Shown: positions 8,177 to 17,862 of the stretch, one piece after another
How the letters are laid out: every line of letters begins with the position of its first letter
Position numbering within the stretch: the first letter of the stretch is position 1
Source of the DNA: Myxococcales bacterium
GTDB lineage: Bacteria; Myxococcota; Myxococcia; Myxococcales; JAKAPL01
Direction of reading: 5' to 3'
Length of the DNA stretch: 64,000 nt
NCBI GenBank assembly: GCA_021783235.1
Contig: JAJXUD010000006.1
Location: 31,506 to 95,505 of the forward strand
Notes under the pieces: generated by a model
What the model saw: the letters and a program-made list of their open reading frames with translations, nothing else
Databases searched by the model: none
Told to the model about the DNA's origin: nothing
Program-made: the position numbers and the translations under genes

Positions 8177-11100
8177 GCAGCTCCCCCGCGACCGCGGAGC
8201 CCGTCGCCTCGAGGTGGGCCGCGAGCAGCCCCCGCAGCCGCTCGATCGCGGGCTCGTCGAACGGCGCCCAACGCGCGTCGACGTGGAGCTTGTCGTCGAG
8301 CCTTCCGTCGTCGAGAAGAAAGATCTCGCCGCCGGTCATCCCCGAGGCCACCACGGAGCTCACCGGGCCGAGCACCGCGCCGACGCCGCCCGTCATGTAC
8401 TCGAAGGCGTACTTCCCCGCCCCCTCGCAGACGAGGGCCGCCGCGGAGTTGCGGACCCCGAACCGCTGCCCGGCCCGCCCCGCGACGAACAGCTCTCCGC
8501 CCGTGGCGCCGTACGCCGCGGCGTTTCCGACGAGGCTGCGGCCCGGATCGCGCGGACACGGCGAGAGGACGGCGATCCGACCGCCGCTCATCACCTCGCC
8601 GACGGTGTCGTTCGCGAACCCGACGAGCCGCAGCGAGAGCCCAGCGACGAGCGCGAAGCCGAGCCCCTGCCCCGCGCAGCCCGTCAGGTCGATCCGTCCG
8701 GGCCTCGAGAGCCGGATCTCGCCGCGGGCGATGGCCCCGGACAGCCGAGCGCCCAGCGAGCGGTCGGCCGTCGTCACCACCGCGCGATGGTCGAGCCGTC
8801 CCGTCTCCCGCGCGATTCGGACGAGCTCGTCCTCGAGCGCCGACGTGGCGCAGTCCCGCCTCGGCGTCCCGGCAGGCGCGGCGATCTCCGCGAGGTCGAC
8901 GAGCAGCCCGCTCAGGTCCAGCGCGTCGGCGCGCGGATTCGTCGAGGGAATCTGCTCGAGCAGATCGACTCTGCCCACGAGCTCCGCCGGGGCCCGAAGC
9001 CCCAGCTCCGCGAGCTCGGCCCGCATGCCCTCGGCCACGTTGATCAGGTAGCGCTTCACCGCCAGGCGGGCGTCCGCGAACCGCTCTTCCTCCGCCGCCA
9101 CGGGATCGGGTTCGGCGAGCGCGAGGGCCGCCCGCGTCCCGGCGCTCTTCGGCTGCATCAGCTTCCGGGAGTGCGCGTCGTCGCCCGCGGTGATGCCCGC
9201 CGGGCAGTTCCCCTTCGCGCAGCCGCGACAGAAGATGCACTCCTCCGCGATCATGAGCGCGGTGCCGAGCGAGACCTCGTCGGCGCCCAGCGCCATGAGC
9301 GCGAGGATGTCGGCGGGGGTCTTGAGCCCCCCGTCGGCCCGCAGGCGCACCGCTCGTCGGATGCCGTTCACGACGAGCGCCTGGTGCGCATCGGTGAGGC
9401 CGAGTTCGAGCGGAAGCCCCGCGTGCTCGATCGAGGAGGCCGCCGCGGCGCCCGTGCCGCCCTCGAACCCCGAGATCGCGATGACGTCGGCCCCCGCCTT
9501 CGCGACCCCGACCGCGATGGTCCCGAGCTCGGCCACCGCCGGACACTTCACGCAGATCCTCGCGCTCGGGTTCACGGCGCGCAACGAGTGGACCAGCTGC
9601 GCCAGATCCTCGATCGAGTAGATGTCGTGGTGGGGCGGGGGCGAGATGAGCGTCTGCCCGGGCCGCGTCCTGCGGATGGCCGCGATCTCGGCGGTCACCT
9701 TGTGCGCCGGGAGGTGCCCCCCCTCCCCCGGCTTCGCCCCCTGGCCGATCTTGATCTCGAGCTCGTCGGCGTTGACGAGGTAGGTCGCGTCGACACCGAA
9801 GCGCGCGCTCGCCACCTGGCGGATGCGCGACCGGCTCTCCTCCCACGGCCCGCCGCGGTTGCGTCGCTCGTCCTCGCCCCCCTCTCCGCAGTTGGACATG
9901 CCGCCCAGATCGTTGAACGCGGCGGCGATGGCCCTGTGAGCCGTCCGGTGAAGAGCGCCGTGGGACATGGCCGCGCCGCGAAGGTGGCCGCCGACGATCG
10001 CTCGCGCCTCGACCACCTCCGAGACGGGGAGGCTGCGGCCCGGCTCGACCCGAAAGCGGAGCAGGTCCCGCAGGTAGACGGGTGGGTGGTCCTCGACGAG
10101 CCGGAGGAAGCGGGTCCAGGCCTCGGGGTTCCCGCGCGCCGCCTCCTGCATCTGCTGCCAGACCTCCTTGCGGTAGACCCCAGGGTCCTCCGGGCGCCGC
10201 GGCTCGCGCCGGGCGGCGCGCGCGTTCAGATCCTCGGCGAGATCCTCGAGATCGACGCCGCCCACGCGCGAGGCGACACCCGGAAGGTAGAACTCGATCA
10301 GGTCCGGCGAGATGCCGACCGCCTCGTAGAGCCGCGAGCCTCGGTACCCGTCGACCGAGCAGATGCCCATCTTGGACATCACGCGGCGCAGCATCCCCTC
10401 GAGCGCCCTCAGAAGGCGCGGCGCGCCGCCGGGGATGGCGAGGTCGTGGGCGGAGGGGCTCGTGCCGACCTGGAGGAGGAGCCAGGGGCAGACCGCCGTC
10501 GCGCCGTTCGCGATGAGGAGGGCGAGGTCGTGCCCCTCGGCCACCTCGCCGGAGTCGGCCACCACCGAACAGGCGCGGCGCAGCCCCTCCTGCCCGAGCG
10601 CGTTGTGCACCGCCGCCACCGCAAGGAGCGCCGGGAGCGGCAGGCGGGCCGGCTCTTCGCGGACCCGCCGATCGGAGATGACGAGCAGCGAGGCGGCCTT
10701 CGATCGGACGGCCTGCACGGCGGCGCGTCCGAGCTCGGAGAGCGTCCGGGTGAGCTCGGCGGCGCTGGCGGGCGCAGCGCAGGTGGCGTCGAGGACCCGC
10801 GCATCGGGTGGCGTCCCTGGATCCTCGAGCACCGCGAGCTGCTCGGGCGTGAGAATCGGGGAGTCGAGCCACCACTGGGGGTGTACGTCGTAGACCGGCA
10901 GATCCTCGTGGGGATCCGGCGCGGGCCCGAGGTGCACGCCGAGTTCGAAGGCGCCGCCCTCGCGGATCGGGTCGATCGGCGGGTTCGTCACCACCGCGAC
11001 GATCTGCTTGAAGTAGCGCGAGAGCGGCGGACGGGAAGGCGAGAGGACCGCGAGCGGCCGATCGTAGCCCATTCCGACGATGGGCTCCTTGCCCTCGGCG

Positions 11101-12521
11101 GCCATGTAACGGGCCGTCTTCACCCGGTCGCCCGTCCAGCCGAAGAGCGCGAGCAGCCGCTCCGGCGGCGGCGGAGTCGCGTCGGAGTGGAGGTGGGGGA
11201 CGCGGCGCAGCTCGCGCTCGGCCAGCTCGTCGGTGTTGAGCCGCGTCGTCGTGGCCACGCGGCGCCTCAGCTCCGGAGGCCTGAAGAGGAGGTTCGCGCG
11301 CGGCTGGAAGGCAACGACTTCGCCGGGATCGAGCTGCCCGGTCTCGGCGATCTCCTCGAAGGGAATGGGCACAGCGCCGATCTCGCTCGCCACGGCGAAG
11401 CGGCCCGAGATCGTCCGCAGCCAGCGCAGGGGGCGCAGGCCCATGCGATCGAGCGCCGCGACCACCATCTCCCCATCCCAGGCGATGAGCCCCGCCGGCC
11501 CCTCCCAGGCTGCGATCGTCCCGAGCGCGCGCTGCACACCGCGCGAGAAGCGCGCCTCCGGGCTGTCCTCGGGCACCAGCTCGCGCCAGGCGGCGGGCAT
11601 CAGCCGCAGGAGGGTTTCCGGCAGGGAGACGCCGTGGCTCACGAAGAGCTCGACCGCGCGGTCGAGGTCCGCCGAGTCGCTGCCGAGCTGCATGAGGACG
11701 CCCGAGAGGGAGAGCTCCCGCTCGAGACTGGCAAGCGCGCTCCGGTTCGCCTTGATGGTGTTGATCTCGCCATTGTGGGCGACGAGCCGGAACGGCTGCG
11801 CGAGCGCCCAGTTCGAGAGCGTGTTGGTCGAGTAGCGACGGTGGAAGACGGCCACGTCCGTCACGAGCGCCGGATCGGCGAGATCCGCGTAGTAGCGGGC
11901 GAGCTGGGGCCCGGTGGCCAGGGCCTTGTAGACCACGCTGCGCGGCGAGAAGGAGACCACGGTGATCGCGGGGAGCTGCCGCTCGATCTCCGCCTTCACC
12001 CGGAAGTAGGCCATCGGCAGGTCGCGCGGCGCCACCATCCCCTGGCCGACGAGCAGCTGCCACGGCTCGCGCTGAGAGCCCCGCGCCCGCTCCCCGAGCG
12101 CGGCGGGGGCGACCGGCACACGCCGCCAGCCGAGCGGAGCGAGCCCGTGGCGCCGCAAGAGGCCGTCGATGCGGGCCTGGATCGGCGGCACGTTGGCCGC
12201 CTCGCCCATCGGAAAGAACAGGCATCCGACGCCGAGCGCGTCGCCCTCGGCGAGCCGTTTGCCGTGGCCGACGAAGCGCTCGAAGAACGAGCGGTGCGCC
12301 GTCATCAAGAGGCCGGCGCCGTCGCCAGTGTCGTCGATGGCGCCGCCGCGGTGCTCGACGCAGCCGAGCGCCCGAAGCGCCAGATCGACGATCTCCCGTG
12401 ACGGCCCGGCCGGATCCGCGATGGCGCCCACCCCGCAGCCGCCGCGGCCAGCCTGCTCGCGGTGTCGCCGGGCCGCGCGGTCGAGGGCCTCACGGGCCGG
12501 AAGCGCTCGCAGCCGACGCAT
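8118..12521 (-). CDS. gltB: Glutamate synthase, large (alpha) subunit
   Basis: 1467 residues. Domains in order: class II glutaminase with the nucleophile Cys at about residue 29 (GGCGVGAIAD) after a propeptide; central domain; FMN domain with a 3Fe-4S motif CIFCRGCAKGNCPAG (the three usual Cys plus one extra Cys between the first two); and a C-terminal Gly-rich beta-helix (GxxGxxxG repeats). It converts glutamine and 2-oxoglutarate to two glutamates. Start is ATG at 12521; the Cys must be exposed by removal of about 28 residues. No small subunit (gltD) lies within this window, so the electron donor is encoded elsewhere or differs. The divergent hsp20 gene begins 61 bp away. Confidence 0.95.
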   Translation of the reverse strand: MRRLRALPAREALDRAARRHREQAGRGGCGVGAIADPAGPSREIVDLALRALGCVEHRGGAIDDTGDGAGLLMTAHRSFFERFVGHGKRLAEGDALGVGCLFFPMGEAANVPPIQARIDGLLRRHGLAPLGWRRVPVAPAALGERARGSQREPWQLLVGQGMVAPRDLPMAYFRVKAEIERQLPAITVVSFSPRSVVYKALATGPQLARYYADLADPALVTDVAVFHRRYSTNTLSNWALAQPFRLVAHNGEINTIKANRSALASLERELSLSGVLMQLGSDSADLDRAVELFVSHGVSLPETLLRLMPAAWRELVPEDSPEARFSRGVQRALGTIAAWEGPAGLIAWDGEMVVAALDRMGLRPLRWLRTISGRFAVASEIGAVPIPFEEIAETGQLDPGEVVAFQPRANLLFRPPELRRRVATTTRLNTDELAERELRRVPHLHSDATPPPPERLLALFGWTGDRVKTARYMAAEGKEPIVGMGYDRPLAVLSPSRPPLSRYFKQIVAVVTNPPIDPIREGGAFELGVHLGPAPDPHEDLPVYDVHPQWWLDSPILTPEQLAVLEDPGTPPDARVLDATCAAPASAAELTRTLSELGRAAVQAVRSKAASLLVISDRRVREEPARLPLPALLAVAAVHNALGQEGLRRACSVVADSGEVAEGHDLALLIANGATAVCPWLLLQVGTSPSAHDLAIPGGAPRLLRALEGMLRRVMSKMGICSVDGYRGSRLYEAVGISPDLIEFYLPGVASRVGGVDLEDLAEDLNARAARREPRRPEDPGVYRKEVWQQMQEAARGNPEAWTRFLRLVEDHPPVYLRDLLRFRVEPGRSLPVSEVVEARAIVGGHLRGAAMSHGALHRTAHRAIAAAFNDLGGMSNCGEGGEDERRNRGGPWEESRSRIRQVASARFGVDATYLVNADELEIKIGQGAKPGEGGHLPAHKVTAEIAAIRRTRPGQTLISPPPHHDIYSIEDLAQLVHSLRAVNPSARICVKCPAVAELGTIAVGVAKAGADVIAISGFEGGTGAAAASSIEHAGLPLELGLTDAHQALVVNGIRRAVRLRADGGLKTPADILALMALGADEVSLGTALMIAEECIFCRGCAKGNCPAGITAGDDAHSRKLMQPKSAGTRAALALAEPDPVAAEEERFADARLAVKRYLINVAEGMRAELAELGLRAPAELVGRVDLLEQIPSTNPRADALDLSGLLVDLAEIAAPAGTPRRDCATSALEDELVRIARETGRLDHRAVVTTADRSLGARLSGAIARGEIRLSRPGRIDLTGCAGQGLGFALVAGLSLRLVGFANDTVGEVMSGGRIAVLSPCPRDPGRSLVGNAAAYGATGGELFVAGRAGQRFGVRNSAAALVCEGAGKYAFEYMTGGVGAVLGPVSSVVASGMTGGEIFLLDDGRLDDKLHVDARWAPFDEPAIERLRGLLAAHLEATGSAVAGELLRDPGALPQRMRRAVSRST

Positions 12522-12581
12522 CGCGTCAGCATTACCGAAGCCACCCTCCCCGTGTCTATCCTATGGCAGCGGAGGGGGCCC

Positions 12582-12986
12582 TTGAGGTTTCGCCAGCTGC
12601 ACATCCGCTACACCGAGATCTCCCGGGGCCCGGGAGCGCTCGGGGATCTACTTGCCGCCCGCTGGCCCGCCACGCTGGCCGAACGGGAGTGGAGGCCCCG
12701 GACCGACCTCTACGAGACCGGCGATGCGTGGACCGTACAGGTCGAGCTCGCCGGAGTGAACGAAGACGATTTCGAGATCCTGCTCTACGAGGACACGCTT
12801 CTGGTCCGGGGCAGCCGGCGCGGGGTGATCCCGCCGAGCGAGGTTCGCTTCCACGTCGCCGAGATCCGTTACGGCCCCTTCCAGCTGGAGATGCCCTTGC
12901 CCTTCCACTCGCGCACCGAGGAGGCGACCGCCCGCTACGACCGCGGCTTTCTGTTCGTGACCCTCCCCAAGGGAGCCACCGCGTGA
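12582..12986 (+). CDS. Small heat-shock protein (Hsp20 / alpha-crystallin)
   Basis: 134 residues with an alpha-crystallin domain from about 40 to 130: DLYETGDAWTVQVELAGV opens the fold and FELEMPLPF-like FQLEMPLPF plus GFLFVTLPK close it. ATP-independent holdase chaperone in the cytoplasm. The frame is open well upstream, but the best start is TTG at 12582, which has a strong Shine-Dalgarno GGAGGGGG at 12571-12578. Its TGA overlaps the GTG of lon by 4 nt, so the holdase and the protease are translationally coupled. That pairing makes sense for heat-stress protein quality control. The usual C-terminal IxI motif is not evident. Confidence 0.88.
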   Translation: MRFRQLHIRYTEISRGPGALGDLLAARWPATLAEREWRPRTDLYETGDAWTVQVELAGVNEDDFEILLYEDTLLVRGSRRGVIPPSEVRFHVAEIRYGPFQLEMPLPFHSRTEEATARYDRGFLFVTLPKGATA

Positions 12987-15436
12987 GCCCAACGGCGAAG
13001 GTGGAGGAGCGTACCTTCGAGGTCCCGAGCCTCCTCCCGATCCTGCCGCTCCGGGGAATCGTCGTCTTCCCGATGGCGATCGCCCCGCTCGCGGTGGGGC
13101 AGGCGCGCTCGATCCGGCTCGTCGACGACGTCATGCGGACCCATCGGCTGCTCGGGCTCGTCGCGCAGAAGGACCCGGAGCAGGAGACCGCCGGCCCCGA
13201 CGACCTCTACCGAGTGGGCTCGGTCGCCACGATCCACCAGCTTCTGCGCGCCCCCGACGGGTCGCTGCGGCTCATCGTGCAGGGGATCGAGCGGATCCGG
13301 GTCGAGGGTTTCGCCAATACCGATCCATACCTCGTCGCCCGGATCACCGTGGCGCACGAGGCCGAGAGCCCAGGCACCGAGCAGGAGGCGCTGCTCCTCA
13401 CCGTGCGGGGCCTCTTCGAGCGGCTCGTGCCGGTTGTCCCAGAGCTTCCCGAAGAGCTCGCCGACGCCGCCCGCCGCATCGGGGACCCCCGCCAGCTCGT
13501 CTACTTCGTCGCGGCCAACGCTCCACTCTCCGTCGGCGCCCGCCAGGAGCTCATCGAGAAGGATGCGGTGGGCGAGCAGCTCCACCGCCTGATCGATCTC
13601 CTGCAGCACGAGATCGCGGTGCGCGAGCTCCAGCAGAAGATCACCTCCGACACCGCCGAGCAGATGACCCGGGCCCAGCGCAGCTACGTGCTTCGCGAGC
13701 AGATCAAGGCCATTCAGCGCGAGCTCGGGGAGACGGGAGGCGGCGGCGCCGAGGAAGAGGTCACCGAGCTGCGCCGGCGTCTCGAGAAGACCGCCCTCTC
13801 GGACGAGGGCCGCAAGGAGGCCGAGCGCGAGATCGGACGGCTCGCGCAGATGGCGCCGGGCTCGCCCGAGTACGGGATGGTCCAAGGCTACCTGGACTGG
13901 CTGCTCTCGCTGCCGTGGAACCGGCCGACCGGCGCCCCCATCGACGTCGCGCGGGCCCGGGCGGTCCTGGACGAGGACCATTACGACCTCGAGAAGATCA
14001 AGGAGCGGCTCCTCGACCACCTCGCGGTGCGCAAGCTGCGCCGCGACCGGGAGCGGCGGGAGGAAGGCGGCTCGGAGCCAGCGGGGATCGCCGCCGAGGA
14101 GCTGGCCCGCGAGCCGATCCTCTGCTTCGTCGGCCCCCCCGGCGTGGGCAAGACCTCGCTCGGTCAGTCCATCGCCCGCGCCATGGGCCGGCGCTTCGCC
14201 CGGCTCAGCCTCGGCGGCGTCCACGACGAATCCGAGATCCGAGGGCACCGGCGCACGTACATCGGCGCGATGCCGGGACGCGTCATCCAGGCGCTCCGGC
14301 GAGCGGACGCCTCGGATCCCGTCTTCATGTTGGACGAGGTGGACAAGCTGGGCGCCGGATTCCAGGGCGATCCCGCGGCGGCCTTGCTCGAGGTACTCGA
14401 CCCCGCGCAGAACCAGAGCTTCGTCGACACCTACCTCGGTCTCCCGTTCGATCTCTCCCGCGTCCTCTTCATCTGCACGGCCAACACGATCGAGACCATC
14501 CCCCCGCCGCTCCTCGATCGGATGGAGCTCTTGACGCTCTCCGCCTACACCGAGGAGGAGAAGCGCCACATCGCCCGCCGCTACCTCTTGCCGAAGCAGA
14601 TCCACGTGAGCGGGCTCGCCTCGGGCGAGGTGGAGGTCTCGGACGGAGCCATCCGCGGGATCGTCCGCGACTACACGCGCGAGGCCGGCGTGCGAGGCCT
14701 CGAGCGCGCCCTCGCGAGCGTCATCCGAAAGATCGCCCGGCGCATCAGCGAGGGGACCGTGCCTCCCATCCGAATCGACCGGGCGCAGCTGCACGAACTG
14801 CTCGGCCCGCCCCGCTTCCACGACGAGCTGACCGAGCGGATCGACCGACCGGGCATCGCCACCGGGCTCGCCTGGACCCCGTCGGGGGGGGAGATCCTCT
14901 TCGTCGAGGCCGCGCTGATGCCCGGCCGGGAGGGGCTCGTCCTGACCGGAATGATGGGAGACGTCATGCGCGAGTCCGCGCAGGCGGCCCTCTCGTTCGT
15001 CCGGTCGAACGCAGAGCGGCTCGGCTTCGACCCACGCCTCTTCGAGGGGAAGATCGTCCACGTCCACGTCCCCGCCGGCGCCATACCCAAGGACGGGCCG
15101 TCGGCGGGAGTCGCGCTCATGGCCGCCCTCGCCTCGCTGGCGCTCGGGAAGCCGATCCGAAACGACGTCGCGATGACTGGCGAGATCACCTTGCGCGGCA
15201 AGATTCTTCCCGTCGGCGGGATCAAGGAGAAGGTGCTCGCGGCGCACCGCGCGGGCGTCCAGACGGTCATCCTGCCCCGCGCCAACGCGGACGCGCTCGA
15301 GGAGGTCCCCGACGAGGCTCGCAGGGCGCTGCACTTCGTGCTCGCCGATTCCGCCGAGGAGCTGCTCGCGGCGGCGCTCGGCGGCGCAGAGCTTCCCGTC
15401 GAGCGGCCACCCGAGGGGCCGCCGGCCGTCCATTGA
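12983..15436 (+). CDS. lon: ATP-dependent protease Lon
   Basis: 817 residues, normal Lon length. N-terminal substrate-recognition domain ([15 protein letters not shown] at about 15-30), coiled-coil middle, AAA+ module with Walker [10 protein letters not shown] near residue 384 and Walker [12 protein letters not shown], then the protease domain with catalytic Ser in KDGPSAG (about 707) and Lys in GGIKEK (about 750). Cytoplasmic degradation of misfolded and regulatory proteins. Start is GTG at 12983, where the conserved N-terminus begins and which overlaps the hsp20 stop; in-frame sequence upstream is the hsp20 gene read in another frame. Likely stress-induced with hsp20. Confidence 0.96.
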   Translation: MSPTAKVEERTFEVPSLLPILPLRGIVVFPMAIAPLAVGQARSIRLVDDVMRTHRLLGLVAQKDPEQETAGPDDLYRVGSVATIHQLLRAPDGSLRLIVQGIERIRVEGFANTDPYLVARITVAHEAESPGTEQEALLLTVRGLFERLVPVVPELPEELADAARRIGDPRQLVYFVAANAPLSVGARQELIEKDAVGEQLHRLIDLLQHEIAVRELQQKITSDTAEQMTRAQRSYVLREQIKAIQRELGETGGGGAEEEVTELRRRLEKTALSDEGRKEAEREIGRLAQMAPGSPEYGMVQGYLDWLLSLPWNRPTGAPIDVARARAVLDEDHYDLEKIKERLLDHLAVRKLRRDRERREEGGSEPAGIAAEELAREPILCFVGPPGVGKTSLGQSIARAMGRRFARLSLGGVHDESEIRGHRRTYIGAMPGRVIQALRRADASDPVFMLDEVDKLGAGFQGDPAAALLEVLDPAQNQSFVDTYLGLPFDLSRVLFICTANTIETIPPPLLDRMELLTLSAYTEEEKRHIARRYLLPKQIHVSGLASGEVEVSDGAIRGIVRDYTREAGVRGLERALASVIRKIARRISEGTVPPIRIDRAQLHELLGPPRFHDELTERIDRPGIATGLAWTPSGGEILFVEAALMPGREGLVLTGMMGDVMRESAQAALSFVRSNAERLGFDPRLFEGKIVHVHVPAGAIPKDGPSAGVALMAALASLALGKPIRNDVAMTGEITLRGKILPVGGIKEKVLAAHRAGVQTVILPRANADALEEVPDEARRALHFVLADSAEELLAAALGGAELPVERPPEGPPAVH

Positions 15437-15457
15437 AACTCGAACGGCCGACCGCTC

Positions 15458-15889
15458 TCAGTGCGATCGCTGCTCGCTCCAGGACGGCCTCGCGGCGATT
15501 GTCAGGAGCACCTCGCTGTCCCGCACGGCCTCGAGGTCGTGCGGGATCGCCCGCGCCAGGACCAGCAGCCGGCCGACCGGGAGCTCGATCCGCTCCCCGT
15601 CCAGCTGGATCCGGACCAGCCCCGCGAGCGTCTGGACGGTGATGGGACCGTCGGCCCGGTGCTCCATGAGCCTCGCCCCAGCCTTGAAGGAGATCAGCAC
15701 CACGCGCAGGTCGGGCAGCTTGACGAGCGTCTTGGCGAGGTGGCCGGCGGACGGTTCCAGCCGTCGCAGCTCCTCTGCTTCGCGGAGGGGCTCGACGAGG
15801 TGCAGCGGCGCGCCGAGCCGCCGAGATTCACCTTCCGCGTGCTGCTCCAGCGAGTAGGCGGTCTCGATGGCGGGGTCGTGTGGATCCAT
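15458..15889 (-). CDS. Cupin-domain protein
   Basis: 143 residues. A single cupin barrel spans about 50-140: [33 protein letters not shown], then [22 protein letters not shown] and [19 protein letters not shown]. One His of the classical cupin metal set is in MEHRADG and one in IPHDLEA, so a reduced metal site is possible. The start MDPHDPAIE has an excellent GGGAGGAAG ribosome site 5 bp upstream. It is divergent from the hemerythrin gene; a near-palindrome lies between them. Cupins of this kind often accompany DUF2249/hemerythrin genes in NO- and redox-response loci, which suits the neighbours here. The substrate is unknown. Confidence 0.8.
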   Translation of the reverse strand: MDPHDPAIETAYSLEQHAEGESRRLGAPLHLVEPLREAEELRRLEPSAGHLAKTLVKLPDLRVVLISFKAGARLMEHRADGPITVQTLAGLVRIQLDGERIELPVGRLLVLARAIPHDLEAVRDSEVLLTIAARPSWSEQRSH

Positions 15890-15923
15890 GATCTTCCTCC
15901 CATTGGACGTTGAGGGCGACTGT

Positions 15924-15946
15924 CGAGCGAGGCAAGTTGCTCGCTC
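15924..15946. promoter_or_regulatory. Near-palindrome between cupin and hemerythrin genes
   Basis: CGAGCGAGGCAAGTTGCTCG with flanking CTC forms a near-perfect dyad (arms GAGCGAGGCAA and TTGCTCGCTC, one base missing in one arm). It lies 35 bp upstream of the cupin start and about 50 bp upstream of the hemerythrin -24 element, a suitable position for a regulator or activator site. No protein is assigned. Confidence 0.4.
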
Positions 15947-15995
15947 AATGGGCGCGGCGACTGAACGGCCGGCCGCCAGCCGAGAATCGCGGCGC

Positions 15996-16012
15996 TGGCA
16001 TGCCTTCTGCAT
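15996..16012 (+). promoter_or_regulatory. Sigma-54 (-24/-12) promoter of the hemerythrin gene
   Basis: CTGGCATGCCTTCTGCAT has GG at 15997-15998 and GC at 16009-16010 with exactly 10 bp between, in the context TGGCAT-N5-CTGCA, close to the consensus TGGCAC-N5-TTGCA. Transcription would begin near 16022. That is downstream of the only ATG candidate (16017) and 28 bp before the TTG at 16050, so it supports the TTG start of the hemerythrin gene. Confidence 0.62.
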
Positions 16013-16049
16013 CTCGATGCGCCACGACCACTCGAACCGGGAGCGCGAC

Positions 16050-16421
16050 TTGACCGAATCCATTGGCAGCCTCTTGACCCAGGACCACGATGAGATCGAC
16101 GCGCTGTTTCAGCGGGCCGTCGATGGCGATTCCGCCGCGCGCACGGCGTTCGAGGAACGGCTGCGCCTGCACATGCGGATCGAGGAGGAGATCCTCTTTC
16201 CTGCCCTCTCGGATACGCCGCTGGCCGTCCCGGCGCGCGTGATGGTCAAGGAGCACGACCTCTTGCGCGACCTGCTGGACAAGGACGATCTGGAGGCGCT
16301 GCCGAGCTGCCTCGGCTCGCACAACGTCAAGGAGGAGAACGTGATCTACCCCGCCTGCGAGGGGCCGACGTTCGCCCCGCAGCTCGCGAAGGTCCGGGAG
16401 GCACTCGCCGCCAGGCGCTAG
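16050..16421 (+). CDS. Hemerythrin-domain protein
   Basis: 123 residues with the four-helix hemerythrin/HHE fold. The diiron ligands can be traced as H13 (QDHDEIDALF), H41 and E45 (HMRIEEEILFP), H69 (KEHDLLRDLL), H91 and E95 (SHNVKEENVIYP). It binds O2 or NO, or supports iron-sulfur repair, in the cytoplasm. Start is TTG at 16050, with GGGAG 6 bp upstream and a sigma-54-like promoter whose transcript would exclude the ATG at 16017. Next to the sigma-54 activator gene (convergent, 33 bp apart) and the NnrS fusion, it fits an NO-response role. Confidence 0.88.
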   Translation: MTESIGSLLTQDHDEIDALFQRAVDGDSAARTAFEERLRLHMRIEEEILFPALSDTPLAVPARVMVKEHDLLRDLLDKDDLEALPSCLGSHNVKEENVIYPACEGPTFAPQLAKVREALAARR

Positions 16422-16454
16422 GCGGGGGCGTTGACGGCCCGCCGCCACGGCCGC

Positions 16455-17507
16455 TCACGCGCCGTGCTCCGGGTAGAGCCCGAATTCGCGCATCTTCCGC
16501 CAGAGCGTCGTCCGGCCGATTCCGAGGATCTGCGCCGCCTCGCCCTGCCGCCCGCCGCAGGCCTCGAGGACGCGAACGACGTGCGCCCGCTCGAGCTCCG
16601 CGAGGGAGCAGAGCTCCGTCGCCGGCGGCGCCGCCGTCGTCGCTGAATTCGAAAGCTCTTCCGGCAGTTGGGCGAGGTCGACGTCCTCCCCACCGGAGAG
16701 CGCGGCGCCGTGCTTCACGGCGTTCATGAGCTCGCGGACGTTCCCCGGCCAGGCGTAGGTCTCGAGCGCCTGCCGCGCCGTGCGCGTGAAGCGGCCGGTC
16801 GGGTGTCCATCCTTGCGTAGGAACAGCTGCGCGAGCGGAAGGATGTCGGCGATCCGCTCTCGCAGCGGAGGGACGGTCAAGGCAAAGACCTTCAGCCGGT
16901 AGTAGAGATCCTCTCGGAAGCGGCCGTCGGCGATGCGACGCCGCAGATCCTGGTGAGTGGCGCAGACGATCCGCACGCTCACCGAGAACGAGGCGGTCTC
17001 GCCGACGCGGCGAAGCTCTCCGTCCTGCAGGATGCGCAGCAGCTTCGCCTGCAGCGGCAGCGGCATCTCGCCGATCTCGTCGAGGAAGAGCGTTCCGCCA
17101 TCGGCGGCCTCGAAGAGTCCCCGCTTCAGTTGGGTGGCCCCGGTGAAGGCCCCCCGAGCGTGCCCGAACATCTCGGACTCGAGGAGGTCCGCCGGCAGGG
17201 CGGCCACGTTCACCGGGACGAACGGCCTCGACCGGCGCGGGCTGTTCGCGTGGAGCGCCCGCGCGAGCACCTCCTTGCCGCTCCCGCTCTCGCCGAGAAG
17301 GACCACCGAGGCGTCGGCGGCCGCGATCGCCGCCGCCCTCCGCATCAGGGCGCGCATCGCCTCGCTCTCGACGACGAGGCGCGAGCAGGTCCGCAGCCCG
17401 ACCTCGGTCTCGGCCATGCCGCAGAGCCGGCACAACGCCGGGCCGCCGTCGAACGGGGACTCGCACATCGGGGAGGGAACGTTGCGCGGCATTTCAAACT
17501 GAAACAT
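16455..17507 (-). CDS. Sigma-54-dependent activator with short four-Cys N-terminus
   Basis: 350 residues. The AAA+ domain (about 45-270) has Walker A GESGSGKE (72-79), the sigma-54-contacting GAFTGA loop (119-124), Walker B GTLFLDE and the arginine-finger region [10 protein letters not shown] Fis-type HTH ends the protein ([22 protein letters not shown]). There is no receiver, GAF or PAS domain: only about 42 residues precede the AAA+ core, and they contain C15, C26, C29 and C41 (CRLCG pair). That could be a metal or Fe-S sensing site; this is inference. Start ATG at 17507. Third gene of the leftward NnrS-DUF2249 operon and the obvious candidate to drive the -24/-12 promoters at 15996, 20041 and 20253. 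Confidence 0.92.
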   Translation of the reverse strand: MFQFEMPRNVPSPMCESPFDGGPALCRLCGMAETEVGLRTCSRLVVESEAMRALMRRAAAIAAADASVVLLGESGSGKEVLARALHANSPRRSRPFVPVNVAALPADLLESEMFGHARGAFTGATQLKRGLFEAADGGTLFLDEIGEMPLPLQAKLLRILQDGELRRVGETASFSVSVRIVCATHQDLRRRIADGRFREDLYYRLKVFALTVPPLRERIADILPLAQLFLRKDGHPTGRFTRTARQALETYAWPGNVRELMNAVKHGAALSGGEDVDLAQLPEELSNSATTAAPPATELCSLAELERAHVVRVLEACGGRQGEAAQILGIGRTTLWRKMREFGLYPEHGA

Positions 17508-17596
17508 AGCCGGCGATCCCCGCCCGCGCCATCCTTCCCTGCGTTCCAACCGGCGGCCCCAACCCCTGCGGCGCGCGAGCCCCGCAGCGACGCTTC

Positions 17597-17830
17597 CTAG
17601 CCGCCCACCTTCGCGATCCGGACGCGCCACTCGACCGGGCCCTCCGCGAGGTAGGTCCACGAGAATGTGCCCGGCCGCTCGATCTGGAACTGGTACTGGA
17701 GCGGGCGGGGGTCGTGATCGTTGACCAGGACGAAGGCGTCCCCGGGACCGAGGGCGTCGAACTGCTGGAAGATGGTCGGGTGTTTCTTCGGCGGGGGAAT
17801 GGGTCGGATGTCCAGTATCGATTCTGTCAT
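17597..17830 (-). CDS. DUF2249 protein
   Basis: 77 residues forming a single DUF2249 domain: [19 protein letters not shown], then [18 protein letters not shown], and a C-terminal WRVRIAKVG. The VNDHDP loop and the His are the family signature. DUF2249 proteins recur beside hemerythrin, NnrS, NO-reductase and DUF1858 genes, but their chemistry is not established to my knowledge. Start has GAGGAGACC directly upstream. It lies 32 bp after the NnrS fusion gene and 89 bp before the sigma-54 activator, all leftward, so probably one transcript. Confidence 0.88.
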   Translation of the reverse strand: MTESILDIRPIPPPKKHPTIFQQFDALGPGDAFVLVNDHDPRPLQYQFQIERPGTFSWTYLAEGPVEWRVRIAKVGG

Positions 17831-17862
17831 GGTCTCCTCGTGAGTTCGCGGCACAACGTCCA

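Noticed and set aside
8068..12401. Very long open frames of over 1300 codons antisense and out of frame to gltB
   Set aside because: They are Arg/Ala/Pro-rich shadows caused by high GC; only the GltB frame has domains and catalytic motifs.
12398..12982. N-terminal extension of Lon upstream of GTG 12983
   Set aside because: The in-frame sequence is the hsp20 gene in another frame and is not Lon-like; the GTG overlap is the natural start.
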